A stretch of DNA of 64,000 bases from Skeletonema tropicum (Eukaryota; Bacillariophyta; Thalassiosirophyceae; Thalassiosirales; Thalassiosiraceae): assembly GCA_037178625.1 (NCBI GenBank), contig CM074135.1, positions 870,001 through 934,000 of the forward strand, written 5' to 3'. Below the pieces are notes generated by a model that did not search any database, was not told where the DNA came from, and saw only the letters and a list, made by a program, of their open reading frames with translations. Shown in pieces: positions 22,993 to 34,296 of this stretch (position 1 is its first letter; every line of letters starts with the position of its first letter). Both the position numbers and the translations under genes were made by a program.

Positions 22993-24135
22993 TCATTCCA
23001 TTGTAAATACGCCAGTTTCAAATGCATCTTCTTCATCGATATCTTCTCCTTGAATTGATGTGTGGATTCTTGTATCCGGCATGTCAGCCTCTGTGTAAAG
23101 ACTAGCCACAGCAGGCACTGACTGAGAATATGCACTTTTATGAAATGGATGAACAAGCTGTTCTTGAGCAGACAGTTGGCCAGAAGAAGAACAGTTCTGA
23201 GATGATGGAGAGAATTCTCCCTCTTCACTTGCTGTCCTCCAATCATTGTGGTCATACGAAAACTCATGCTCATTTCGGATCGCATTTGCATAGATGTCGT
23301 TCGTAGATGACCAAAGCCTCGAACGGATGCGATCGGAATAGCTGAATCTGGACGGAATAGTTGTAGCAATCACTGTCGAGTCAAATGACACCTTACTTCG
23401 AGGTCGACGTGATGCTGAGTTATTTGAAAGTTCGCCACGAGAAGTCTTGGAGGATTCTCTCCGAAGAAGAGACGGCATGGTTACTTGAGAATCAGCAGAG
23501 AAAGCCATGTCTGCGGTAGAATCAGGAGATTTTGACCTCATGTTTAAAGATGAGTCTGAGGGTAATGAAAATAGATCATATGCTCCATCAAGAGGCTCTG
23601 GATTGGAAGATTGTGATGGTTCCAGAGCATTGAAAGATGAGGACAGGAAGTTAGTCCATGCAGAAGAGAGCTCAAACTTGGGCTTGGTCACCTCATAGGA
23701 TGTTTCGTCGAACTTAAGGTCAACTGTGTACTGCTCTGATCTGCGCAACAAAATTATCCTTTCTTGACGCTTGTTGTGCTGCCTTGGTGTCGGGACCAGC
23801 AGTTTGTCGTCTAGTGAGCTGCTCAGACGCGCATCATCATTACTACTTGATAAGTAAGGAGCTGTACATGGAGCTAGGGCCTTATGGCTTGATGTATTGC
23901 TATCGCCAGCAGAGCCATCAGCGTGCTCAGATTTCGATGACATCCCAAACCCCAATCGATGCAAGTACTTGGCTCTTACACCATCTCCGTTATCGTCACG
24001 TTGTCGCCGATGTCGGATAGGTGGATGGGAACTAGATGAGGCAAGCGAGAGCTGGCAAAAATCACTGCTCACTTCTGTGGCTAACGTTGAATCGTCACCA
24101 CCTTTCAGAAGCCCGTCTACTTCACGACCACTCAT
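22993..24135 (-). CDS. Hypothetical protein with KVSF...IPSRFSYS...LW...DWR motif
   Basis: A 380-residue intronless frame. It is mostly disordered and Ser-rich, without membrane segments. Near residue 30 it has LSLASSSS, and near 55 RAKYLHRLGF. The conserved-looking part (about 245-310) reads KVSFDSTVIATTIPSRF, then SDRIRSRLW, AIRNEHEF and NDWR. Proteins with a V-x-F-x5-V ... IPSR ... LW ... RN-x2-EF ... DWR block are, as I recall, frequent among diatom predicted proteins. The KVSF start has the form of an RVxF protein phosphatase 1 docking motif, so a PP1-regulatory role is possible but unproven. The gene ends about 120 bp from the convergent ADAT1 stop. Confidence 0.65.
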   Translation of the reverse strand: MSGREVDGLLKGGDDSTLATEVSSDFCQLSLASSSSHPPIRHRRQRDDNGDGVRAKYLHRLGFGMSSKSEHADGSAGDSNTSSHKALAPCTAPYLSSSNDDARLSSSLDDKLLVPTPRQHNKRQERIILLRRSEQYTVDLKFDETSYEVTKPKFELSSAWTNFLSSSFNALEPSQSSNPEPLDGAYDLFSLPSDSSLNMRSKSPDSTADMAFSADSQVTMPSLLRRESSKTSRGELSNNSASRRPRSKVSFDSTVIATTIPSRFSYSDRIRSRLWSSTNDIYANAIRNEHEFSYDHNDWRTASEEGEFSPSSQNCSSSGQLSAQEQLVHPFHKSAYSQSVPAVASLYTEADMPDTRIHTSIQGEDIDEEDAFETGVFTME

Positions 24136-25076
24136 CAGTTCTCCAAAACCAATGGTTCAATTGATGTGTCTGAAAATATTGCGAAAACAATCTTTATCCA
24201 CCGATAAGTTGTGTAGTACTCCTTGGGATGCAACGTATGTCGCTACGAAAAAGAACATTCATGCATGCACATCTATGCACATACTTATGAGACGGGTTCT
24301 GTTTTGCAATTTTGCAAGTCCGAAAATTCTGCACAAGAGTTGGGAAGCTGCACACAAACGGAAGTGCTGTGACGCGTCGAATTGTCTTTAGGGATGCTGC
24401 TGTTCGGGACTTGAGGAAGAATAAAATTCTGGGCCTCACTTGGGAACAGTTGGGAAGATCCATGTGTGACGTGGATGATTCCAAAGTTCGAAGACAGCGC
24501 AGACATCAGGCCTATGCTGGAAATCAATAGATATTGTTAGGAACACGTTTGTATATAGAGGTTTGTATATGTACGGGCCAATTCCACGAATAACCCCCCG
24601 GGGAAAGATTTTTGGCTAGCCTGAGATTTGAGGAACTAATTCTCCCCTCTTCAGCTAGTAATTATCTCCTAATGAATGAGGGGAAATAAATATTTTGGAA
24701 TAGTCTGATAGCAAAATTAGGGGGGTTGTTCGTGGAATTGGACTTCACCGACAGGATGATAAATGTGATATTGAAGTGCGTGTTAGTTCAAGAGGGTTTA
24801 GAGCCTGTACAAATCACAAGTCAAGAGGATACAGAGATACACAAAGGATAGACGGAGTACTGCCGCAACCTAGAGAAGGAACCCTAGACAACACAAGTTA
24901 TCGCGAGGGCCAGAAAAGTGAGAAGAAAGTGGTGCCGTTTTTCGCGGGGCGGATCTGGAATCAATCTTGAGTCTCCATCCAAACCATCCCAAACTTCGTT
25001 TCACAACCAACAGCAACAGCAACAAAACCTAACAAACAAACCTCGCTAGAGCTGTTGCCCGTCACCAACACCAACC
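24136..25076. other. Intergenic 0.9 kb with a MITE-like insertion
   Basis: No supported gene. A 72-codon frame at 24312-24530 lacks supporting features. The region contains the inverted-repeat element at 24578-24741. Confidence 0.5.
24578..24741. mobile_element. MITE-like 164-bp element with ~22-bp terminal inverted repeats
   Basis: The left end 24578-24599 starts ccaattccacgaa and ends in a run of six C. The right end 24720-24741 is its reverse complement with one mismatch. The interior is AT-rich and non-coding. No clear target-site duplication is visible (flanks tacggg and acttca), so assignment to a transposon class is open. Confidence 0.6.
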
Positions 25077-27430
25077 ATGGCAGTATCACCCTCTGTTCAT
25101 CAAAAGCGTCCCCTCCCTGTTGAATCACCACCACCCTCATTGGGAGGAGAGGAGGCATCTCGACCGACCAAATTTGCCAAGCTTCCGGCGAAGAAAAAGA
25201 AGAAAGTTTCGTTCAAAAATGAAGAACCAAAAGTACATCTGTTCGATCCTGAAAACGGTCATGGCGTAACCTACGCTAGTAGAATTGAAGACAATTGTAT
25301 AGTAATAGATGACGACGACGACGAATCAGAGAGCGGTAATAATCATGCACAACATCAAGTACCGCTAACAGAGGAATTGACAGTGCTATCAACCATACAT
25401 GGCAGACAAAGGCGTCAATTGCGTGACATTACCAAACATGATCTAAAGACAGTAATGAAATACGGAACCAAATCAAAAGGCAACTTTGTCAATGGTGATC
25501 AGCGATGGAAGTTCGAGTTTGGCAATACAGTCTATATCACTTCTAACGACTGTAGGAAAGAGATTACGTGTTATAAAAAGGCGATTGATATACAGCCAGC
25601 GCAGATTACGGAAAAGATGTGGAGCAATCATCAAAAAGCGTTGCGAATTTTGAAGAATGATCCTCAACTGGTAAGTTTCTTTCGCTTTGGTTGCTGCTTA
25701 GTTTGTTGCATCATGATTACTTATTGTTACTCAATCTTCAACACTACAAACCATACAGTGCACCACCCATTCGGTAATCATCATCGATCAAAGCGGATCT
25801 ATGAAAAAGTGTGATGTTAATGGATTTCGATCTCGGTCAGATGCAGCATTTGGAACGTTGGCATTGGACTATATTGCAGAGCAACTTTACCAGCAGGGTG
25901 ATGAATTCTTCGTGGACGCAGTGACAATCATTGAGATGAATTGTACAGGTACAATGTTTGTGCATAAAGAGCCATTGGTAAGAAGTTTGATTGACATCTG
26001 TTTATCGTAGGTTTGCACAATTACAATGATGTAACTCATTCGTTGCAACCCGACGCTCCTATCTCCAGGACTGGATCCTTTTCAACAAAGTACTTCACCG
26101 CCAGAAAACAGCAAAGCCAAGCTCGCATGGGGATTACGTTGCATCAATCGAGTTCGCTGCACGTGTCATCAATGACGACCTGAACTCCTTTTCCAACCTT
26201 GAATTAGACGATATCCCAGCTTATATGCTGGTGCTACTGTCGGATGGAAAGCCCAGTGACAATAGGCCAGAACATCAAAAGAGGCGACGTGATGCTATCT
26301 GCCGTCTTTCCCAAAGACTCAAATCAAAGCTCACTGTGTTTGGAATGGGCATTGGAGCTTCAGGATCTGATTTCGATCAACTGAAGCATTTAGTTGATGC
26401 GGCAAAAGAGCAAGGTGCGGAAGGTCAATTCAATCATGCTGGATTGTCTCCAGCAGAACTCAGCACAACGTTCCATACAATGGCAACCACAATGACTACA
26501 ACTAGAACTGGACTTCTTTCTAACAAAACAAAACGGCCAAAGACTGAAAAGAGATATACAATGCGCAAAAACTACAATGACGTTGACCTTGTACCCTTGA
26601 GGAGGGAAACGAAGAATGTCTCAAGGTTTAGGTACGACAATCGCACTCGCCCCCCGTGGAGGAAAGTTGACTTTTTGAACAAAGATGCATGTGGATTTGA
26701 AGTTGCAGACGATCCGTTTGGAAAAGGCGCTGAACGCCTTGCCTATATGTTTTATGAAATCAAAAAGAAAGAGGTGGGTTCTGGGTATGAGAAAGTCGGA
26801 AAGAGTATGGTTGCCAAGAATAGTATTTACACTGAGGATGAACGATCAAAGGAGAAATTCCACACGGACTTTTGCCGCGCGCAACAAAAAGCTTGGGAGC
26901 TCGCTGTTCAGTTCAATCGAGCAGTGCTGAAGGCTCCTTTGTTGAAGCCAGCCAAAAACGAGGTATCGCTTCCACCTCCAATTCAATTTTTGCAATGCAA
27001 TGTTTATGAGTACGAAGATTACTTGGGTGCCACTTGCGGCTTGCTCGTTGAAAAGTTCTTGCACGGTAAATTCACAAAATTTAGCAGCAACAATGGATAC
27101 GTGCGAAAAGATGATGACTCAGCGACGATTTCACTTGAAGTTGGAGAAGTCAAATTGACAGATTTCCTCCAAGCGTTCTCTCACTGGGTATACGTGTCAT
27201 CTTCGAACAATCTGTTGGTCTGTGACTTGCAAGGTATCCTCGACAGCGAAGGAATACGTCCCACCTTTTGCCTCACGGATCCTGCGATCTGCAGTAAAGA
27301 GAGACGCTACGGAAAGACTGATATTGGTCTCAGTGGCATACGAAATTGGTGCCGAACTCATCGATGCTCCCCTGTTTGTCGGGCATTATCATTGCCACCG
27401 ATGGGAAATTGCAAAGAGGCGGCTCGTTAA
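25077..27430 (+). CDS. von Willebrand factor A / alpha-kinase protein
   Basis: Three exons, 25077-25670, 25759-25977 and 26069-27430, with GT-AG introns of 88 and 91 nt; the product is 724 aa. The N-terminus is basic (AKKKKKVSF, possible nuclear signal). A vWA domain (about 199-350) has the MIDAS DQSGSM at the start of exon 2 and LLSDGKPSD later. The alpha-kinase domain (about 470-715) shows the FGKGAERLAY loop, the Lys in MVAKNSIY, LLVEKFLHG, CDLQG, LTDPAICS, the GKTDIG-SGIRNW motif and the zinc-binding H-x-C-x3-C end (THRCSPVCRAL). This is the vWKA architecture known from Dictyostelium VwkA; alpha-kinases phosphorylate Ser/Thr. The first splice site falls just before the MIDAS strand. The tail after the zinc site is only about 14 residues. 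Confidence 0.9.
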
Positions 27431-27793
27431 AAGATGTGGTTTCTTGACGCACACATCACATCATCTTGTACAAAATACAAGCATGACCGCCTCAATAATG
27501 GGCCAGAGGTACTAGAACGTACTACACGATATGAACGCAACTGTGTAAGAAGACTTCCACCTATACAAAGATATCCATTTTGGTTGGGAGTAGGAACTTC
27601 TAAGATGCACCTTAAACTTAAGCTGATTACTTATCGTTCTATTCTGGATATTATGGTACGATAAACCAATTTTTTATCTGAATTTTTAAACTTTCGCCTC
27701 TCCACTTTCACTTCTTCGCTCGACTTACTTCGACGATTTGATGAAAACAGACGCTGTAGCTTTAGGTTGTTTGTATCTTCTGCACGCGAAGTT
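27431..27793. other. Spacer between alpha-kinase and channel genes
   Basis: About 360 bp. Two open frames overlap here without recognisable content. The channel frame is open back to 27665, so a non-ATG or spliced N-terminus cannot be excluded. Confidence 0.4.
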
Positions 27794-30700
27794 ATGCGGG
27801 TCTCCTGTCCAAAGAGATCGCTATTCCAATCGGAAAAGTTCGCGCCAAGCTGCCGGGCAATCTTTGCCGTCTACCTTATAGCATCTGTACCGTGGAGAAT
27901 AGCATTCTGCCCTCAGTTCACATTCGATCCTGAGTTTCAATGGTTCATCACACTCGACTTACTCTGCACCATCTTCTTTTCCTTTGAGATGTTTCGGCTG
28001 CTCTCAAAATGGAGCGGAACTTCGATAGCATCTTCCATTTTACCCACGACAACCGATCCGACCGAACAGCAACAGCTTGATGGTCTGGGCAACTCGATGC
28101 TCAATTGTCGGCAGAAGAAAACAAGAATAGCGTGGTGCAACATGTTGCTCTTCTTTGCTTCCACAGCTCCGCTCGAGTACCTTGCGATGGTGCTCTCCAG
28201 GGTAGATTTAGTCAGCTATGTCATGTTGAACAGGCTCTTGCTACTATTCTATTTGCCCAATTATTTGAGCAGCGTCGCGAGGAGATATATCAAAAGTAGT
28301 GGTATTCAACGAACGTGGTTACTTTTCTTTACGATGGGAATGGCTGCTCATTTGTGCGCATGTTGCTTCTACTATGTCGCATACCAAGAGGCTATGAATG
28401 GAGTGACGAGTACGTGGCCAGAAGCGGCAGGTATTTATCTCGTTGATAACAAAAGCACCGAGCCAGTACTAACACAGACGACTTCTGCGAGCGAAGCGTA
28501 CATCACCTCACTTTACTGGGCGTGCGTCACGATGATTACGACCGGATTTGGTGACATTGTTCCCCTGCACATCTCGGAAACTGTGTGGTGCATTGTTTCG
28601 ATGTTCGTCGGAGTCATCATTACTGCTCTTACAATTGCAAACATACAAAGTTTGGTAACAAGTGTCGATGCTCCACGGTTGAACTTTCAGAGAAAAATGG
28701 AAATGATCAAGAAGTACATGCGATATCGGAATCTGCCAAGAGGGCTGCAGAATCGCGTATTGGCATTCTACGACTACCAATGGGCACAACTGAAAGGTGC
28801 AGACGAAGCAGAGTTTCTGGCGGAGTTGCCGCAAACGTTACAGCAGCAAGTTACGAATTTCATGCGTAGAGTAAGTGGTCTTTTCAAACATGAACGCTTT
28901 TCATTCGAAGTATTAACCTCACTCTATTCTTCAACATTTTAGGATATGATTGCATCACTGCCAATTCTTCGAAGAGCGAACAAAGCTCTGCTGAATGCTC
29001 TTGTTGAATGCTCGGAGATGAATGTCTATTCGCCCAAAGACTGCATTCTTCAGCGTGGGGAAAGATGCACTGGCGCTCTTCTAGTCTCCCACGGCGAAGT
29101 CGAGATCCTCAAAGGCAATGTAGTCGAGCGCAAGATGAAGCGTCTAGACAGGTTTGCAGAGGAATGTCTCTTCATTGATAAAGTTGCATCACACACAGTT
29201 CGGTCAAAAGGGTTCAGCGAAATCGTAATCCTCCCAAGAGTAGAGTTTCAGAGAATATTAGCGTCGCAATGCGACGAAGATCACATTGCTCAAATGAAGA
29301 CCACTGCAATTACTCTATCCCAAAACGTCTCAAAGTCGAAAGCAAATAAGATGTTTGGTTCAGCTGAAGAGTTCACACCGAAAGGGATTCAACGCCATTT
29401 CCACCCAAACAGTATGACGCGAAAGATCTGGGATGGCTTCGTGCTACTGGGCCTCATCTTCTACACATTTTCGATACCTCTGAGCTTCTTCTACATTGTA
29501 GAAAATACCCCATTCAACGAAACTCCAACCCTGCTGATTTTGGGGTACGCGGTTGATATGTTCTTCTCGGTAGACGTACTTCTTCAGTGGAATTACTTCA
29601 TGTACCTCGATGAAGGGTTGTTGGTGTACGACACGATCCACATTCGTGAAAAGTTTTACAAGCAGCGTAATCGTACCCGAGAAATGCTTGCACTGGTACC
29701 ATTTGACATCATTTCCTGTTTCTTTCGGGGACGTTTCTGCCATTACTTTCGGTTAGGTAAGAATACCATGATGGTTGATAAATGAATAGCTACCTGTTGC
29801 CCTTCACTCACCTGATGAATTCTTTTTCATCCTTCCTCTTAACATCCAGTGAAATTTGTCCGACTGCCAAACATATCAATGTACAAAGAATCTGTCGACG
29901 ATATATTGAATGAACTGAAGATAGACATCGATTTGGTGCTTTATCGGGTCTTCAAGCTAAACTTCTTCATGGTGGTAGTCTCACATTGGGTGGGATGTTT
30001 GTGGTTCATGATGGGATCATTGAGCAAGAGACTTGACTACAGTGAGAATTGGCTTGATGCAGATGAGAACAATCCTTCGCTTTCCATAAGTCATTCTGAT
30101 TATGGGGGTTTCGCTGTATACCTCCGTTCCACGTATTGGGCAGGTGAGAGATACCGTGTCTGTGTGTTTTTGATTTGATACTTGTTGTCTCGATTTCGTT
30201 GACTCAGCTTCTAACTTGTGCAAAACGGATTCGACAACAGTCGTGGGCATGAGCACTGTTGGATATGGAGATATAGTTCCTACCAACATCTTGGAAACTT
30301 TCTATGCAACAATAGTGATATTGTTTGGTGGGCTGTTACTGCCCGCGATTGTTGGTGGCCTGGCAGCGTACATGTCCAGCTTTCACAAGACAGAAAAGCT
30401 TTTTCATAAAAGGGTTGCCCAGGTCAGACAGTACTTACTGAAAATTAACGCCGGCGAGTCTGTGCTTGATAATTGTCGGCGTTACTTCGACTACCACTGG
30501 TATTGTCAAGGAGGAGTGATAGAAGAGGAAGTGTCAGCTGAGCTTCCTATTTCTCTGAGTGTTGAGGTTGCGTTCCAGATCAACGGCGCAACACTAAACT
30601 CCATTCCATTTTTGAAATGCTGTGACGATGCAACGAAGTTACTTTTAGTGACTGTTCTACAGCCGCGGGTGTTCATACCATCTGAATGCGTTGTGAAAGA

Positions 30701-33700
30701 AGGCGAGAGAGGTAGTGTCATGTACCTAATCCACCGTGGAACACTTGAGGTTACATGCAGCCAAGTGGACGGACCAATCCGAATCCTATCCAGCGGTGAT
30801 TTCTTTGGAGAGAGCTGTCTACTTGGATCCAAGACAAATCGAGCTACCGTCACCGCAGTGGACTACTGCGACTGTTTTACTCTGAACAAGGACGATTTCA
30901 ACGAGGTTCTCGATGGGTCGCCAGCAGCAAAGACAATGAGGGTGGATCTGGCCAATTCTATCATGGAATTGCAAGCGTGCAATAAACGAGCTTTCCATAA
31001 CATGTCCCGGTATCCAAAATGTATTGAGCTCATGCTTGGGACAAATTCGAAAGAGGAGCTTCTCACGTCAACACAGCAACAACTGCTCCCCGATTCACCT
31101 TTGAACGTCATTTGGAATATCGTCCTGTTGGCGATTTGCATGTACAATGTCTGGATCATTCCTTTTCGTCTTGCATTTTCACATGCCAGAGAGACTATCT
31201 TCCTTGACTGGATATTTGATGCGTTATTCTTTCTCGATATGATACTCAACTATCGTTATGTGGCATACTTTCACGATGGTGAATTAGTTACGGATACCCA
31301 AAAAATCAAACGTAATTATATGCAGACTCGATTCAAGATGGATTTGGTATCAACATTTCCTTTCGACGTGGTGGCATTACTCATGCTCCCAAGGGAAGAA
31401 TCTTGGTCTATAATTGCTCAAGATGGGCTCAGATTGTTGAAGCTTTTCCGCCTGCGCAGGCACTTCGGCACCCTCGATACTGTTTTCAGGTTCTTGTCGG
31501 ATCATCACATCACTCTAGCCCCTCTTCGATTAGCAGAATTCCTTTCTGGTGTTATTCTCATTGCGCATATTGCAGCTTGTGGATTTTTTATCTTCGCAAG
31601 ATGGAAATACAGCCGCGCTAATTGTACTGCGGGGTCAATAGACTGCTGGGAAGGGACATGGATCATGAGACAGATCTACAACGACAAATTACCACAAGAT
31701 GGTGGATCAGTTTGGCAGCTATACATTCGTTCATTGAATTGGGCTCTGCCAACGTTGGTCGTAGTTGTGATTGGGGACGTTACACCGACTACAAGCCCTG
31801 AGACTCTGTACGCATTGCTGTGGATGCTCGTTGGCGTTACTATCAACGCTTCCATTGTTGGAAATGTGGCTAATATCGTCGCCAACTTGGAAACCGACTC
31901 ATCGGACTTCGCCAATGCCATTGACAACATTAGGAACTTTCTATCAGTGCACCACCTGAGTCACGACTTCCACGAAAGGGTGAATGACTTTGCACGATAC
32001 CTGTGGACGACACATAATGGCACCGTATCGGAAGACGATTTTATATTGCGCCTGCCACATATGCTCCAAACTCAGATCATAGAAGATACTCGAATGAGAC
32101 ATATCAATGCTTGTCCATTCTTTCATTCACTCCAAAATGATGTTGTTGAAGCCCTAGCTTTGTGCATGCGGCAGCTCGTGTTTTGCGCTGGAGACATAAT
32201 TATTCACGCTGGAGACATGGGCTCTGAGATGTTCTTTCTTGAACGTGGGACAGTGCGTGTGATGTCTCCTGACCACAAAACTATATATGCAACACTTTCC
32301 CAGAGAGGTTCATTCTTTGGTGAAACGTGCCTCTTCCTCAAGAAGCCACGATCAACCTCCGTTTGTGCGCAGACATTTAGTGACGTATTTCAGCTTGGAA
32401 AAGACGATCTGTTCAACGAGCTCGAAAGACGGGATATCGATCTTGCTAAGATGCGTTCACTATTCTTCGGCATCCACCAGGAAAATGATCAGCGCAATAA
32501 AGCCATTGAGGGGAACTTGATTCGTTGTAAGGAGCCGCAGTCAAAGCTCAGCAAACTTATCGGCGCGGATAACCAAGAGGCAAAGGAACGGGCGGTCCCA
32601 AAAATGTTCTTGCCAGGCACTCGCTTTCGTTTCATATGGGACGTATTTTCCACTCTAGGCATACTATACTACTGCGCGTGGTATGTGTTATACCAAATTG
32701 CCTTCCGCAGTGTCGAAGAAGAGAGTACGAGGTTTGGAATTGGGCTCTTGTTTGAATTATTTTTCATCGTCGACTGCTACGTCCTGCGCTCAAGTCAATT
32801 TGCCTTCATGGAGAATGGCACTTTGCACCAAAACAAGGCCGATATCCTCAATCATTACAAGAAGAACGGAATGATACCTGACGCAATTGCTTCATTTTCT
32901 GTTCTGAGTATCATATTCCCTTCATATCAATTTCGACTACTCTCGCTGGTGAAAATCCTCCGCTTGCCCTTCTTCTTAGATAGTCTTTGCGCTCACTTGG
33001 ATGAAAGAGGAATTCGAATCAGCCTCGCATCCAACCTATTGGCCAAAATTGTGCTCCTGTACATGATTGCATGCCATGAAATCTCTTGCATTTGGTTTAT
33101 CATTCATCGGTATGTTGAGCACGGTAAAAAACTCACGTGGGCAACATCAGACTGTCCATTGGGCGGAGATACTGGTAGTGACGCCTGCCTGGCAATGTGG
33201 GATGATGAGCTCGAACAGCACAATGTATGTAACGTGAGTTCGATGAACGACTGCTATATTCGTGCCTTTCATTTCTCATTGACGACTTTGAGCACAGTTG
33301 GCTACGGAGATATATCGCCGGCGACAGAACTGGAAACCATATGGGAGCTCTGTGTTGTTCTAGTTGGTGCGTGCTTCCTTGCGGCTCTCATCGGCGCATT
33401 TGGTGCTTACCTCCAGCAGAATGATACAACAGGCCAAAATTCATTTTATGCCAAGATTGAACGCGTGAAACAGTACATGAGATTTCGAAACATACCGCCG
33501 GAAATCCAAAATAGTATCCTCTTCTTTCATCACTGCCGTTGGGAAGCATCTCAGACGCTTAACGAGCGTGAGACATTGTCGCTTCTACCACAGCCTTTGC
33601 AATTAGACATTTCGTTTGCCGTGATGGAAAAAGTTATTCACAGAGTGCCAATCCTTGAATCATTGCCCATCATTATTCAAAAGCGAATTGCACACGCACT

Positions 33701-34274
33701 CCGGCCTCAAGTCTATGCTCCACGAGACAACCCCATTGTTTACAGCGTGGGTGACATTGGATGGGATTTGTTCTTCATCGCTTCGGGTTTCGTATCTGTA
33801 ACACTCCCAGATGATGCGACGGAGTTAGATGCAACTGGCCGAGCCAATCTTGAATCTATCGAGAAAAAGTACAATACTACCGGGCTGGTGCTTGGCCCAG
33901 GTAGCCACATTGGAGAGTCCTGCTTATGTAGCAGCTCAGGTGTCAGACAGGAGACTGTTATTGCTGCCACAAGGGTCGAAATATATGCTCTTTGTAACGA
34001 CGATTTTGATGAGATTTGCCGTGTGATGGGCCCTTCGAAGGGTAAGAAGTTTAAAGATAGCCTGCTAACTAGATTAGTTCCCGAAGATGACGACAACGAT
34101 GATACCGACCATACTTCTGAAGGCACTGAAGATACGATGTTTAGACGAAGAAAGAAGCAAACTTCGGGAAAAAGAAACACATATTTGTTTCCTACCACCT
34201 CAATTCCAAACGATATAGATCGAGCGTCCGAAATCAGAAGACGGAGGGTGTCAGTTCCGGGTGGGTTCGGATGA
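27794..34274 (+). CDS. Single-chain four-repeat (24-TM) cyclic-nucleotide-gated/K+-type ion channel
   Basis: Exons 27794-28870, 28943-29756, 29850-30143 and 30241-34274 (introns 72, 93 and 97 nt) join in frame to about 2,072 aa. The protein is four repeats of about 500 residues (near 1-500, 500-1005, 1005-1510 and 1512-2040). Each has S1-S6, a pore, a C-linker (hallmark IxxIxxYMRxRxLP) and a cyclic-nucleotide-binding domain. Filters: TTGFGD (28538-28555), STVGYGD (30252-30272), VVIGD (31764-31778, non-canonical), STVGYGD (33292-33312). The phosphate-binding cassettes differ: FAEECLF (I), FFGESCLL..NRAT (II), FFGETCLF..RSTS (III) and HIGESCLC..RQET (IV). The S4 of repeat III (LRLLKLFRLRR) is the most charged. 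The third intron uses the acceptor at 30240 because YWA-VVGMSTVGYGD then restores a normal pore helix. The four-in-one layout matches CNGK of sea-urchin sperm. The start is the first in-frame ATG; an upstream exon is possible. Confidence 0.88.
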
Positions 34275-34296
34275 CTAATCAGCCATAGCTAATACG

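Noticed and set aside
24312..24530. 72-codon frame with basic C-terminus
   Set aside because: Short, no homology I recognise, and overlapping frames on the other strand of similar length.
27434..27664. 76-codon frame between alpha-kinase and channel as a separate gene or joining exon
   Set aside because: No splice signals or content link it to either gene; the kinase already ends after its zinc motif.
30144..30207. Alternative acceptor at 30207 in the third intron of the channel gene
   Set aside because: It would add 11 residues to the pore helix; the acceptor at 30240 restores a normal YWAVVGMSTVGYGD pore.
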